Of a DNA stretch of 64,000 nucleotides, positions 1 to 11,196 are shown in pieces. How positions within the stretch are numbered: position 1 is the stretch's first letter; every line of letters begins with the position of its first letter. Position numbers and translations under genes: made by a program. The notes beneath the pieces were generated by a model. That model did no database searches, had not been told where the DNA came from, and was given only the letters and a program-made list of their open reading frames with translations. The stretch comes from Adiantum capillus-veneris (taxonomy: Eukaryota > Streptophyta > Polypodiopsida > Polypodiales > Pteridaceae), in contig CM043954.1 in NCBI GenBank assembly GCA_014529385.2, positions 96,365,247 through 96,429,246 of the forward strand. The letters run 5' to 3'.

Positions 1-39
1 TGTGATATTGTAAAGAGCAGTGTCCTGTGATCCAGCCAT
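1..39 (-). pseudogene. Start of copia gag, element A, cut by window edge
   Basis: The first 13 codons of a Ty1/copia gag are read on the minus strand from an ATG at 37-39. The sequence matches the gag starts of copies B (8416) and F (36203), except for the last bases at the window edge. Only the start is visible, so the state of the rest of element A is unknown. Confidence 0.75.
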
Positions 40-1137
40 AGCTACGCTTCACAGTGGTTTACTTTCCTGGGAAAAATTCGGCAGAGTTTCCCCTGTAAAC
101 TAACCTCTGAACCAATATCAACCTATCAAATGAACCAAGAAAGCTTCAGATTCTGCATAAATTTCGGCAGAGTCTCCTTTGTAAAATGGCTCTGGTGTAC
201 TAAAAAACAGACCAAAAAACAACTCAAAAAACACTGTCTCTCTGACACTGTAAGCTGCGGGTAAACCTGTCCTACACCTGTACTGTCTCTCACTGTCCTG
301 TCACTGTCCTGTAAGCATGGACTGTGACAATGCCTCAACGGCAGTAAAGCAAAGATGCAATCCCAACTGTCTAACTCACAGTCAATACATCCTAGCTGCC
401 TATCTAAGGGTGCTCGAGGGATCGCTCCAAGACCTGTATCACCGAAAGGATCTCAACATTCGAGAATCCTCCAGCGCAATAAAACCTCACTCGACCCTCA
501 ACAAAGGCTGCAGTAAATCTGATAGTACATAGACTTCCCACAAAGTCATACATCCACAAATTTCCCACTATATGTTGTAACCGCTGCGGCGGTTGTTTGC
601 TGCGTGACTCACAGCCAGCAAACCCTCAACAGACATACATCATCTCTGACAATACATCCCATGTGGAAGTACCTCCAATGTCAGGATGAAATCTGGAATA
701 TCAAGCAGCAAACACAAGCTATCTGATGAACTAGTGGATGTCGCCTACAGTCTGTGTGTAGATGCGCCCGTGTCGTATGTGACACGCCTCCAAGAACTGT
801 GAGCCGTCCTTCGATGTGTAGACAGCCACAAATCAACACTCTGGGAGTGGAGATATCCTCAGCACTTGCAGTCGTAGGCCGAAAACCCCAAATTTGCAGA
901 GTCAGATCTGCACCCGCCGAGACCACGTAGTCGAAAATGGCCTGCGCAGACCTTTGTCGAAGCCGAACGGTGGCCGAGATGACCTCAGAATGAAATTCTG
1001 AGAACACCGAGCCCTTCGAGATCACCCACAGGATTTGGGGCCGTGTCTTCGCCTGTCGAATTTCACTCCAATCTGAGCTGGTGACTCTAGCCTCCTGCAG
1101 TGCTGCCCCGAGCCTCGATCTGAGCTCTGATACCAGT
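40..1137 (-). other. 5' leader and primer-binding site of copia element A
   Basis: This untranslated leader lies between the LTR and gag of element A. It is nearly the same as the leaders of B (7318-8415) and F (36204-37226). The primer-binding site lies at 1124-1135 and reads TGGTATCAGAGC on the minus strand, complementary to the 3' end of plant initiator Met tRNA. Short open frames here recur in all three copies but look like passengers; no known domain is seen. Confidence 0.8.
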
Positions 1138-1329
1138 TGAAGGAGTACGAGCGGAAGTGCGACGCGAGAGAGAGTGCGAGAAGAAGAGCACGACGATATG
1201 GTGAACTCGCTCTATTGTAATGTGTAGAGCATAGTGATTTCTTATTAGGTTTTTACAAAAGAATATGTGTACATTCCTGGCGGCCCGCCCACTTACCTGG
1301 GCGACCACATTGGGCTTTATACCCCAACA
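1138..1329 (-). repeat. 5' LTR of copia element A (192 bp)
   Basis: On the minus strand the LTR runs from TGTTGGGGTATAAAG to TCCTTCA. Its length equals the LTRs of B and F (192 bp). The other LTR of A lies outside the window, so the target duplication cannot be checked. The bases just outside this LTR are ACAAA. Confidence 0.85.
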
Positions 1330-1568
1330 ACAAATGCCTATTGGAGGGGGGACCGGCTCCGTATGAATCCGGTCCTCAATTGTTGTCATGTTCTCTAAAC
1401 TCTCTCTCTTGCAAAAGTATTTTTCATGCCAAGATAACTAAGTACCATGTTTATGTTGCTACCATCAATTAAGTTCACCCGCTATGCTCATAAAGTAATC
1501 TCACAAAAGTTCTTTAATTAATTTCCTAATTCCACTACTCTTAAAGTTCATAGGCCATTTCCATTACA
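1330..1568 (+). repeat. 3' part of a gypsy LTR, same family as element H
   Basis: This stretch matches the reverse complement of 29515-29772, which is the LTR of gypsy element H, and it ends in the same CCATTACA. No primer site follows, so it is a 3' LTR or a solo LTR in plus orientation. Its left part is cut by element A. At 1569 it abuts the remains of gypsy D, so it probably inserted into D. Confidence 0.75.
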
Positions 1569-1592
1569 TCCGGATCTGCAGAATCTTCTGCG

Positions 1593-1886
1593 ATGGTAAA
1601 GAGTCTAAAGGAGCTATGGTGTACTCGATGCCGGAATCCTAGACAGGCCGCTCAAGATTGCGCAATGAATCAGAAATGGTGTGCGATTTGCATCCCAAAT
1701 ACCCATAATACAATGGAATGTTATTACAATGGTCGTGGCCATAGAAGTCGGGATTCTTCTACATGGCAGTCACAACAGTCAGGAAAAGAGTCTCCGATAG
1801 TGCTGGCTCACACTCATGCATCAAAGGCACCTTTTCCAGGACCAGCTGGTGGCGGACGGGGTCAGGGGGGTCGCGGCCACGGATGA
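1593..1886 (+). pseudogene. Gag zinc-binding remnant of gypsy D
   Basis: This frame holds cysteine pairs in the order WCTRC, then DCAM, then KWCAIC, then ECYYN. They resemble the cysteine-rich gag segment of E near 42830 (KWCAIEQKW followed by ECYYN). The end is rich in Gly and Arg. The frame opens and closes without a natural start or stop, and the upstream gag is missing because of the LTR junction at 1569. It would bind nucleic acid in a gag protein; here it is only a relic. Confidence 0.55.
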
Positions 1887-2439
1887 GGTGGCCGAGATTC
1901 GAATCGACCCAAGACCTACCTTTTCTGTTTAAGAGAGGGGCATTGGTGATCGGAGTGTTCATAAGCCTTAAAATATGATTGAATGAAATAGGAACGTGCT
2001 AGTGGAAAGCAGCATAGTGTAGCTATGGTTCAGATTGAGGGATTGGAGGAGTTTGACCCAGTTGTTTCATTGATTACCCATTCTAAAAAAAATGTGGTAC
2101 CAGCAGCAAATGTTAAGCTCCCGGATTGGTCAACTGAAGAGGATGTACCCAAAAATACTATAACATGGATGCCATAGTCAATGCCACCGTTGCAATCACC
2201 AGGATCTTTGGCAAGCTCTTTGGAGAAGAAGGAGGGAAAAGCCAAAAACAAGGCAAGTACCATGGAAGAGGATAATTGGAATTCTGTTTGGAGGGAGGCA
2301 CTAGAATCACCACTACAGGTGCGATTGGGATCTTTATTGAAACTAGTTCTGAATTTTCATGAATCTTTACCGAGTTAGGATTTTAAAGGAATAAAAGAGA
2401 TGGAAGTCAATCCTGCGTGCAGTTGAGGAAGTGCGGGAT
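1887..2439 (+). other. Gag-protease linker remnant of gypsy D
   Basis: Short frames in different phases give low-complexity linker sequence between gag and protease of D. No separate gene is seen. The run of stops and phase changes shows decay. Confidence 0.4.
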
Positions 2440-3020
2440 GATTCAGTCCCATTGCTTGCAAGTTTGCAACTAGGATTACGGATACACGCATCCCGGAGCT
2501 TTCAGTACAATATCATGGAATGTATATCGACAAAGTCCTATTAGATGGAGGTGCAGGAGTTAATATTATTACTCAAGCAACTTGTGAGCACTTTGTCCTT
2601 GGTGATTGGGAACCTGCTTCCTCTGTAGTTTGCATGGCGGATCAGAGAAGAGTACAACCAATAGGATTGATAAGAGGAATGGTGTTGGATGTTGTTGGTC
2701 TGTCCTTTGATGTTTCATTAGTGGTGTTAATAGTCAGGATTATCATAGTATATTGGGGAGACCATGGCTACACCAAGTCAAGGTAAAGCATAATCAAGAG
2801 GCAAACATGCTGATAGTAAAAAAGGGTCACTGGAAAGTTCGGGTGATGTTGGGAACCTGTAGACAACCAGTTCAAGCAGCATGGCATGTGATAGCAAAAA
2901 CAGTGAATATGGTGGAAGGATTAGAAGAGGATGAAGAGGAGAAATTCCTGAAGGCTAATCTAGATTTTGTTTCTCTTTATCTTGCAGATGTTTCTATGAT
3001 TTTGGAGGGGAAGTCCTTAT
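2440..3020 (+). pseudogene. Aspartic protease remnant of gypsy D
   Basis: The retropepsin active-site motif appears as LDGGAGVN near 2541-2564, in place of the usual D-S/T-G. The C-terminal retropepsin motif LGRPWLH appears near 2752-2772 but in another phase, so there is a frameshift between 2700 and 2760. The frame runs to 3020, where the 3' LTR of C interrupts it, and homology resumes at 11412. In a live element this enzyme cuts the Gag-Pol precursor inside the particle. Confidence 0.7.
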
Positions 3021-3235
3021 TGTTGAGAGTGTGTAGTGCGTGTACGGAGTGTGTGCAAGAGAGGGGGAGAAGAGAATGGGGAAGGGGATGAAGCACAGTA
3101 CACAGTAGGGAGTTTGGGTTAGTGGAGAGGAAAGTGAGAGAGTGGTCAACTCTCTCCCTTTCTCTCCCTATATTCATATAGGTGAAAGTGTAAATAGGGG
3201 CGATTTCCCACGGCCACCTGGCCTACACCCCAACA
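3021..3235 (-). repeat. 3' LTR of copia element C
   Basis: On the minus strand it starts TGTTGGGGTGTAGG and ends CTCTCAACA. The matching 5' copy is at 11197-11411. A polypurine tract, AAGTGGGAGGT on the minus strand, lies directly inside it at 3236-3247, as needed for plus-strand priming. Confidence 0.9.
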
Positions 3236-3318
3236 ACCTCCCACTTGAAGGTCATGGTGGCCAATAGTGGCATTAGTATAGTTAGTCTATACAAAATTGA
3301 TGAAGCATTGCCGAGGCT

Positions 3319-4425
3319 TCATCCTACACCCATAAGTTCTATACAATGTGTAAATCGCTCCGAGGCTAGGCTCTTTGTGAGAGCATCTGCGGGGTTGTCG
3401 TCAGTGTGAACCTTGACAAGCTCGATACGCTTGCCAGCCAATGCATCTCGTATGACATGGTATCTGACCTCTATGTGTTTCGACTTTGAGTGAAACACTG
3501 GATTCTTTGCCAAAGCAATGGCACTCTGACTATCACAATGTAGTACTAGAACCTCGTGAATGCCCAAATCTCCCACTAGACGAGCCAACCATATGGCTTC
3601 CTTGCTGGCGTCAGACGCAGCAACATATTCTGCCTTAGTGGTAGATGAAGACGTGCAATCTTGGAGACACGATCTCCAAGAGATAGCTGCTCCAGCAAAC
3701 ATGAACACATAGCTAGATGTGGGTCTTCTAAGATCCACGCAACCCACATAATCCGCATCCGTGTAACCTACAATAGATGCATCACTGTTTCCAAAGCGTA
3801 AACACTTGCTAGCTGTACCTTTCAAATATCTGAGGATTTTCTTCACTACTTCCCAATGCTTCTTGCCAGGGTTTGCCACGTACCTACTAACCACTCCCAC
3901 TGCATGTGCAATGTCTGGTCTTGTGGCTACCATAGCGTACATCAAACTGTTAACTGCTGAAGAATATGGTACTTTCACCATTTCCTCTTTCTCAGCCACT
4001 GTCTTGGGAGAGTCTTCCTTGCTAAGTTTGGAGTATGCTTGCATTGGGGTACTCAATGACTTCCCCCCCTGCATACTAAAACATTGCAAGACTTTGTGAA
4101 TGTACTTTTCTTGAGATAATTCAAGAATTCCACGTTGCCTGTCTCTCTTGATGTGCATACCAAGAAAGTGATTGGCATCTCCCAAATCCTTCATGGAAAA
4201 CTGAGTGTTTAGCATCTTTTTCAACTGATTGATTTCATCACCTGATTTGCGTGCGATAAGCATATCATCTACATACAAGATCAAGATGATTAAAGAACCA
4301 TCGTTCAACCTTTTTATGTATAAGCAGTGATCCTCTTGACTTCTTATGTAACCCTGAGACTGCATGAATTTGTCGAATTTTTGATACCATTGCCTTGAAC
4401 CTTGCTTGAGGCCATAGAGTGTCTT
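3319..4425 (-). pseudogene. Reverse transcriptase (C-terminal part) and RNase H of copia C
   Basis: The frame carries the copia RT active site LYVDDML, then the connection region and the RNase H domain with the TKAEYVAAS and LHCDSQSA segments. It ends in a family-typical tail (ELMGVG). It is in the same frame as the upstream RT segment; only a TAA at 4426-4428 separates them. The products would copy element RNA into DNA and degrade the RNA strand. Apart from that one nonsense codon the segment is open. Confidence 0.88.
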
Positions 4426-5595
4426 TTAAAGTCTACAAACCAATTCTGTCCTCGTTGGTTTTTGGGTTTCACATACGAATCCCTCTGGTTGTTTCATGTA
4501 GACATCTTCATCTAGATCCCCGTGAAGAAATGTTGTGTTCACATCCATTTGGACAAGTTCCATGTCTTGGATAGCAACCAAGCCAAGCACGGTGCGAAGT
4601 GTAGTCATCTTGACTACTGGAGAGAAAATCTCATCAAAATCCACACCTTTTTGCTGCTTGAAACCCTTGGCAACTAGAAGAGCCTTGTATCTAGGCTCGG
4701 GATCTTCCACAGTATACTTCTTCTTGTATACCCACTTGCAAGGTAAAGCATTTTTGCCTTTTGGTAATTCAACCAAATCCCATGTCTCATTAGCCACAAT
4801 CGAATTGTATTCTGATTGCATAGCCTGCTCCCACTTAACGCTATCCTCCATTTGTATAGCTTCTTTGTAGCAGGTTGGCTCTCCACTGTCAGTGACCAAA
4901 ATGTGGTGTATACCCAGCTCAAACTGCTCGGGCGCATGTGATACTCTCTCAGAGCGTCTCAGTGCCTGACTGCTGGACTCCGCTCTCTTCGGAGCAATAG
5001 TAGTATCTTGCACTTGAGGCGTAGGTGCAACACTACTGAACTGAGTTGGTTCGGAGGCTACATCCTCAAAACGAACACGTCTGTACTCAGTATCTTTGAT
5101 GGGCTTCTTGTGCATTTTTGATTCATTGAAAATCACATGTGAGCTACGAATGACTTTGTTTGATTCTGGGTGCCAGAGACGATATCCCATCTCTCCGTTT
5201 GCACCATAGCCAATAAAGATGCATTTGTGTGATCTGGGATCTAACTTCCGACGAAGTTCTTTGGGCACATGTGCATATGCCTCGCATCCAAATACACGTA
5301 GATGCTCATAGCTTGGCCTTTTGCCAGTCCATAATTCCTCTGGAATTTTGAAATTCAAAGGAGAACTAGGTGACCTGTTGATGATGTGCACTGCTGTCAG
5401 AACAGCTTCTCCCCAAAACTCTGGAGTAAGCTTCGCCATAGACATCATAGAGACAACTTGCTCTTGAATCATACAATTCATTCTTTCAGCTATCCCATTT
5501 TGTGCAGGTGTGTATGGAGCAATAAACTGCCGCCGAATGCCTCTTCTATTGCAAAAATCCTTGAACTCTGTGGAGACGTATTCTCCACCATTGTC
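4426..5595 (-). pseudogene. Integrase C-terminal half and N-terminal RT of copia C
   Basis: The frame has the integrase end (VFGCEAYAHVPKELRRKL, the YRLWHPES region) followed by the N-terminal RT domain (WDLVELPKGK, CKWVYKKKY, FSPVVKMTTLR and QMDVNTTFLHGDLDEDVYM). It stops at a TAA (4426-4428) inside RT. At the other end, near 5590, one frameshift separates it from the integrase core. Integrase would join the cDNA to the host chromosome. Confidence 0.85.
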
Positions 5596-7125
5596 CGTGC
5601 AATCTCAACCATGGCGAGGAATTTTTGGAATGTCGAAAAGACTTCTTCCTTACGCTTAAGGAGATACACCCACACCTTTCTGGTAGAATCATCTATGAAC
5701 GTGAGAAAGTAGTTTGCCCCGCCTAGAGTTTTATGTGGCATGGGACCACACAAATCACTGTGCACCAAGTCTAGAGGTTCGCCTAGTTTATTATTCAATG
5801 GCGAAGATGTCAATCTAGTCTGTTTGCCATATAGACAATGCTCACACAATGGAAAGTCCGTGTAATCTAACACAGGTAAGTAGCCAAAACGCTGAAGTGT
5901 TTTCATTCCCTTTTGGCTAATATGCCCTAGCCGGCTATGCCACAACTCAGGAGACGGCAGCTCGGCAACATAGATAGAGTGTTCGTCGACACTCGAAACA
6001 AACAAAGAGTACAGGGATCCGTTTTTATTGCCTTTCATCATGATAAGGTTGTTCTTGCGGATCATCCAAGAACGATTACCAAAAACTGTAGTGTAGCCAA
6101 GGTCATCCAATTCCCCTATAGAAAGCAAGCTTTTCGTAATCTTGGGCACATGTCTGACATTCTGCAGCACAAAAGTAGTGCCATTATGCATCTGAAGTTT
6201 CACATCACCAATGCCAATAATGTCAAGCTCATAGGAATCACCAAGCTTGACTATTCCATGCATGGATGCATAAGAGGAAAACCACTCTCTATGCGGTGTG
6301 ACATGAAAACTTGCACCAGAATCAAGGATCCAATTATGTGCATAACCCTCATCCTGTGCAACCAAAGCATCTGGAGTGAGATCTGAAGTGAAAATGAGAA
6401 CATCTGAGGCATCTGTTGTCACCTCGGCATGAATCTCTGTCATCACTGGAGGAGGAGCATCCTCTACTGCAGTGGTAGGCATGGGAGACTCAACAATATT
6501 TTCCTCAATCTTTACTGTACTTTTGCCTTTGCCAAAATTATCCTTTTGCATGTTTTTCTGATCTCTTAGGAAACTGTGACAATCCCTTTTGTAATGACCC
6601 TTCTTGTGGCAATAGTAACACTCGACATTTCTGGCATTGATGTCTCTACTTTGGTTCTTGTGTCTGCTAGGACTATGAGGGTTTCGCTCTCTACTTTTGC
6701 TTTTGTATTTGTTCCTGTCACGGCCTCTTGGCTTTGTTGAACTGCCAGCAATATATGCATCTCCATGACTAGTATTATCGAGAGATTTATGACGAATCTC
6801 TTCAGTGAGCAACGCATCTGTGACAACATTGAATTCTAACTTGCCATTCGGAGCCGAATTGTCAATGGCTGTGCAAAAGATATCCCATGAACTGGGTAGA
6901 GAGCATAATAAGAAGATAGACTTGAGTTCATCGTCAAACTCCTTAAAACCCTGAGATGTCAGCTGACTGAACAAGGAGTTGAACTCATTTAAATGGTTGG
7001 AAACCGTGCTACCTTCTTTCATGTTGAGCTTCATAAGTTTTTTCATGAGAAAAACTTTGTTGGATGCACTTTTGCTCTCCCATGCTGAACATAAGCTATC
7101 CCAAAGGTCATTGGTTGTTTTCTTC
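5490..7125 (-). pseudogene. Gag (partial), protease and integrase core of copia C
   Basis: The frame begins abruptly at 7125, the insertion point of B. It then has the gag body (KVFLMKKLMKLNMKEG), a CCHC zinc knuckle (CYYCHKKGHYKRDC), the protease motif WILDSGASFHVT, the integrase zinc module (HSRLGH to CEHC) and the first catalytic segment (HSDLCGP, FIDDSTRK). Near 5590 a frameshift sends it into a false tail ending at 5490. The first roughly 60 gag residues are absent. Element G at 19750 shows what is missing. Confidence 0.87.
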
Positions 7126-7317
7126 TGTTGGGGTATAAAGCCCAATGTGGTCGCCCAGGTAAGTGGGCGAGCCGCCAGGTATGTACACATATTATTTTGT
7201 AAAAACCTAATAAGAACTCACTATGCTCTACACATTACAGTAGAGCGAGTTCACCATATCGTCGTGCTCTTCTTCTCGCACTCTCTCTCGCGTCGCACTT
7301 CCGCTCGTACTCCTTCA
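7126..7317 (+). repeat. 5' LTR of copia B (192 bp)
   Basis: It starts TGTTGGGGTATAAAG and ends TCCTTCA. It matches the LTRs of A and F. The base run just before it is TCTTC; the partner duplication is lost with the 3' end. Confidence 0.88.
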
Positions 7318-8415
7318 ACTGGTATCAGAGCTCAGATCGAGGCTCAGGGCAGCACTGCAGGAGGCTAGAGTCACCAGCTCAGATTGGAGTGAAATTCGAC
7401 AGGCAAAGACACGGCCCCAAATCCTGTGGGCAAGCCCAAAGGGCTTGGTGTTCTCAGATTTTCATTCTGAGGTCATCTCGGCCACCGTTCGGCTTCGACA
7501 AAGGTCTGCGCAGGCCATTTTTGACTACGTGGTCTTGGCGGGTGCAGATCCGACTCTGCAAATTTGGGGTTTTTCGGCCTACGACTGCAGGTTCTGAGGA
7601 TATCGACACTCCCAGAGTGTTGATTTGTGGTTGTCTACACATCGAAGGACGGCTCACAATTCTTGGAGGTGTGTCACATACGACACGGGTGCATCTACAC
7701 ACAGACTGTAGGCGACATCCACTAGTTCATCAAGTAGCTTGTGTTTGCTGCTTGATATTCCAGATTTCATCCTGACATTGCAGGTAATTCCACATGGGAT
7801 GTATTGTCAGAGATGATGTATGTCTGTTGAGGGTTTGCTGGATGTGAGTCACGCAGCAAACAACCGCCGCAGCGGTTACAGCATACAGTGGGAAATTTGT
7901 GGATGTATGACTTTGTGGGAAGTCTATGTACTGTCAGATTTACTGTAGCCTTTGTTGAGGGTCGAGTGAGGTTTTATTGAGCTGGGGGATTCTCGAATGT
8001 TGAGCTCCTTTCGGTGATACAGGTCTTGGAGCGATCCCTCGAGCACCCTTAGATAGGCAGCTAGGATGTATTGACTGTGAGTTAGACAGTTGGGATTGCA
8101 TCTTTGCTTTACTCCCGTTGAGGCATTGTCGCAGTCTATGCTTATAGGACAGTGACAGGACAGTGAGAGACAGTACAGGTGCAGGACAGGTTTACCCGCA
8201 TCTTACAGTGTCAGAAAGACAGTGTTTTTTGAGCTGTTTTTGGTCTGTTTTTGAGTACACCAGAGCCATTTTACAAAGGAGACTCTGCCGAAATTTATGC
8301 AGAATCTAAAGCTTTCTTGGTTCATTTGACAGGTTGATATTGGTTCAGAGGTCAGTGTACAGGGGAAACTCTGCCGAATTTTTCCCAGGAAAGTAAACCA
8401 CTGTGAAGCGTAGCT
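7318..8415 (+). other. Primer-binding site and leader of copia B
   Basis: The primer site TGGTATCAGAGC is at 7320-7331, complementary to initiator Met tRNA. The leader of about 1.1 kb has two copies of a motif GAAACTCTGCCGAA / GAGACTCTGCCGAA near 8280 and 8367, shortly before the gag ATG. Element G has the same arrangement. A 128-codon open frame at 7389-7775 recurs in the sister copies but shows no domain. Confidence 0.78.
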
Positions 8416-9638
8416 ATGGCTGGATCACAGGACACTGCTCTTTACAATATCAAGAAGCTGGATGGAACCAATTTCCCATTGTGGAAGAAGCAGGTTTGGC
8501 ACGTGGTCGTACAAAAGAAGCAGATAAAACCTATAAAGCTCAAGGGGATAAAACCAGAAGATATGGACGAAGATGAATGGAGCGAAATGGATGAATTGGC
8601 ACTTTCTACCATTATGGTGACTTTGGCAGAAAGCGTTTACTTCAATGTAGCAGACGAGATGTCGGCTTATCAAGCATGGTTAAAGCTCAGTGATCTTTAT
8701 GAGAAGCAGAGTGCAGCCTCACAGGTATACTGGCTTAAGAAGCTTGTTGACTTGAAGATGAAAGAAGGGACACCTATGTCCAATCATCTGAATGAATTCA
8801 ACACAATCTATAGTCAGTTGTCAGCTCAAGGTGTCAAGTTTGATGAACCTGTTAGAGCTATGTTCCTGTTGATCACATTGCCGGAAAGTTGGGACACTTT
8901 TCGCACAACTTTGAGTAATTATGCACCTCCAGATGGTTTGAACATAGCAGGTGTAGAAGGAAGTCTGCTTACTGAAGAAACCAATAGAAAGACAATGGAC
9001 AAAGGCAAAGGAACAGCCTTAGTTGTCAGGGGAAGGACCAAAGAAAAGTACAAAGGTGGAAAAAGGAATCAGTCTCGTAGCAAGTCCTGCACTGCTAAAG
9101 GCAAGAGTGACATAGAATGCTACCATTGTGGCAAGAAGGGTCACATGAAAAGAGATTGCAGAGAATGGAAAGCAAAAAAAGGCAAAGAGAAAGGCGAAGA
9201 CCATGGTGAGAAGAACAAGTCCTCAGTGAAGATTCAAGAAATAAATGTGACAAACACTGTTGCAGAGGATGGCAGTCTAGTGTCAGGAGACATCTACTTC
9301 TTGAAAAATAAAATGGACTCAGCTCTTCTTACAGCATCTGATGGAAATGCACTGAGTGACTGGATTATAGACTCAGGGGCATCACTTCATCTGTCTCCAA
9401 ACAAGGAGTGGTTTACCTCTTATGTGACCACTAAAGATCATGTTCGGCTAGGCAATGGGCAGACATGTGAGATCTTAGGTGTTGGAGATGTTCAATTGAA
9501 GTTTCAGAATGGCTCTTCTTTCACGCTTAAGAATGTGAGGCATGTTCCCGCAATTACAAAGAGCTTGATCAGCACAGGTTTACTTGATGATGCTGGCTAC
9601 GTCACCACTTTTGGACAAAACATGTGGAAGATATCCAA
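8416..9638 (+). pseudogene. Gag and protease of copia B, truncated
   Basis: The ATG at 8416 starts a gag of the plant copia type (KKLDGTNFPLWKKQ near residues 13-26). A complete CCHC knuckle (CYHCGKKGHMKRDC, about residue 234) and the protease motif WIIDSGASLHLS (about residue 316) follow. The frame is open up to the junction near 9638 and then runs into foreign sequence and a stop at 9643-9645. The equivalent frame in F continues into integrase. Confidence 0.88.
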
Positions 9639-9980
9639 CGAGTAGCTGTAAAACGCCAATGCTTGAGCGGCCAATACCGAGTCGTATCGGTGTCGATCGT
9701 AGATCTTGCTCGGTTTGTAAAGATTGCTCTCAACTTGTCTTTCTCGGGAGTGAGGACGTCGAAGTCGGGTGACGATGTCGAAGAAGTCGATGACGAAGTC
9801 GGAGAATGGCTATACGCCGATGTCAGTGCACGTCGCTCGTCAAGAGCAAGATCTGTTGTGGTCGACTTACCAAAAAAAAAAACCCTACTTTTCCTCAATT
9901 CTGCAAGCTAAATGCTGCCCAATTCAGCTCTGTACTCAATTCCTAGGCAAATGGACTCGCTGCAACTCCAACTCCTAAGA

Positions 9981-10006
9981 GTGTGTGTGTGTGTGTGTGT
10001 GTGTGT
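9981..10006. repeat. (GT)13 microsatellite
   Basis: Thirteen GT units without interruption, in the probable leader of element C. Confidence 0.97.
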
Positions 10007-10643
10007 ACACTACCACACACATTCAGTTGCAGCTTGTGAATGTTCTTTGATTTGTGGCTCGCCACTACTTGTGGGAACAAGTGTTTGCACACACTATAGT
10101 GTGTCAAACAAACAAGCAAAAAAAAATCGATTTTATTTTTATTTTATTTTTGACGACTGCCTGTTGCAGAGAAATGCAGACTTCGTTTGTGTGTGTGTGT
10201 TTGCTTGCTTCAAGCCAGCTCGCTGCAGCCCGCGAAATGCTCAATGTCGAGTGAAGTCCACTACCGCCCACTCTATGTCTGCCTACAGACCTTGTATGTG
10301 CAGACAGATCCGCAAGAAGCTGGTTCCCGGTTGCCTTGAGTTGCCTGCTATGGCACTTTACCTCAGGGCTGGCTTGCAGTGCTTGCGAGGGCCCCCTAGG
10401 GGCGTTGATTTCCAGCTATCGCCCCCATTCTCTACACATCTCGGTGCCCATGCTGCTCAGCATCAATTACGAGCTGCAAGTTGGATTCACTCCCGATTTT
10501 GAACTCTGCTAATCTTGTGTGTGTGTTTGTGTATACACAAACGTCCACAAAGTCCTCGCTGCTGCCCGTTGTTACGATTCTCCGCATTTAACTGCAGATG
10601 CAATACCGTGCAGAGATCCACCTCTGGCTGCCGATTACTGTTG

Positions 10644-10648
<5 letters not shown>

Positions 10649-10688
<40 letters not shown>

Positions 10689-10692
10689 CGCG
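10649..10692. repeat. (TG)16(CG)6 compound microsatellite
   Basis: A 32-bp TG run is followed directly by 12 bp of CG repeat, giving 44 bp of strictly alternating pyrimidine and purine. Such tracts can adopt Z-DNA. Confidence 0.97.
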
Positions 10693-10899
10693 TACGCCAA
10701 GCCACACACAATACTTCAAAGTCTTGTGTACCACTAAATCCTTTCTCTTTGCTTTGCAAATCAGTACCTGATTCCCTCTGCCTTGGTTCAATGGACTGCT
10801 CGAATCTGCCTTGCTTACTATGTGCAGAGCCGATTCTTGATTTCCCCCTATTGGGTGCTCGGGGTCTACTGCTCGCTCTGTGACCTGCTCGTTCAATTT

Positions 10900-10903
<4 letters not shown>

Positions 10904-10954
<51 letters not shown>
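10904..10954. repeat. (TG)25 microsatellite
   Basis: A 51-bp TG run in the probable leader of C. Confidence 0.97.
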
Positions 10955-10960
<6 letters not shown>

Positions 10961-11196
10961 TACACACACCACTCAATTGACTCCAAGACTAAGCTTCCAC
11001 TAAACCTTTACACAGCATGATTCCAATTGCTTCAATTGTGCAATGATTCCCCCAATCATGAGCTCCATGAGTGTGAGCACGGAGCCGTCTCCATGCCGAA
11101 GGCTCCGAGCCTCTTCCTAATCCATTCGATCAAGCTTCCATGGCTGATCTGCAAGTTCCGATCCACTGTTGTTCCCACCTGAGCTCTGATACCAAT

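Larger units (their letters stand above)
7126..9638 (+). mobile_element. Truncated Ty1/copia copy B inside C
   Basis: B has a 5' LTR, primer site, full leader and gag up to about residue 407, then loses homology to sister copy F at about 9638. The insertion point is between 7125 and 7126 in the gag of C. No 3' LTR or pol is present. The right end joins sequence that fits the leader of C, so one deletion probably removed both the 3' part of B and the start of gag in C. Confidence 0.82.
9639..11196 (-). other. Probable leader of copia C with dinucleotide repeats
   Basis: This stretch lies between the deletion junction of B and the 5' LTR of C. On the minus strand the primer site TGGTATCAGAGC is at 11183-11194, next to the LTR, so the sequence downstream of it should be the C leader. 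It contains three GT/TG repeat blocks and no recognisable protein. Open frames here are repeat translations. Assigning all of it to C is an inference. Confidence 0.55.

Noticed and set aside
1124-1135. TGGTATCAGAGC and similar sites as tRNA gene pieces
   Set aside because: They are 12-base primer sites at fixed distance from LTR ends; no cloverleaf surrounds them.
7389-7775. 128-codon frame in the B leader as a gene
   Set aside because: It is shared by A and F only as part of the conserved leader, lies between the primer site and gag, and has no domain.
10487-10980. Thr-His and Val-Cys rich open frames
   Set aside because: They are translations of TG/CA repeats; no protein evidence.
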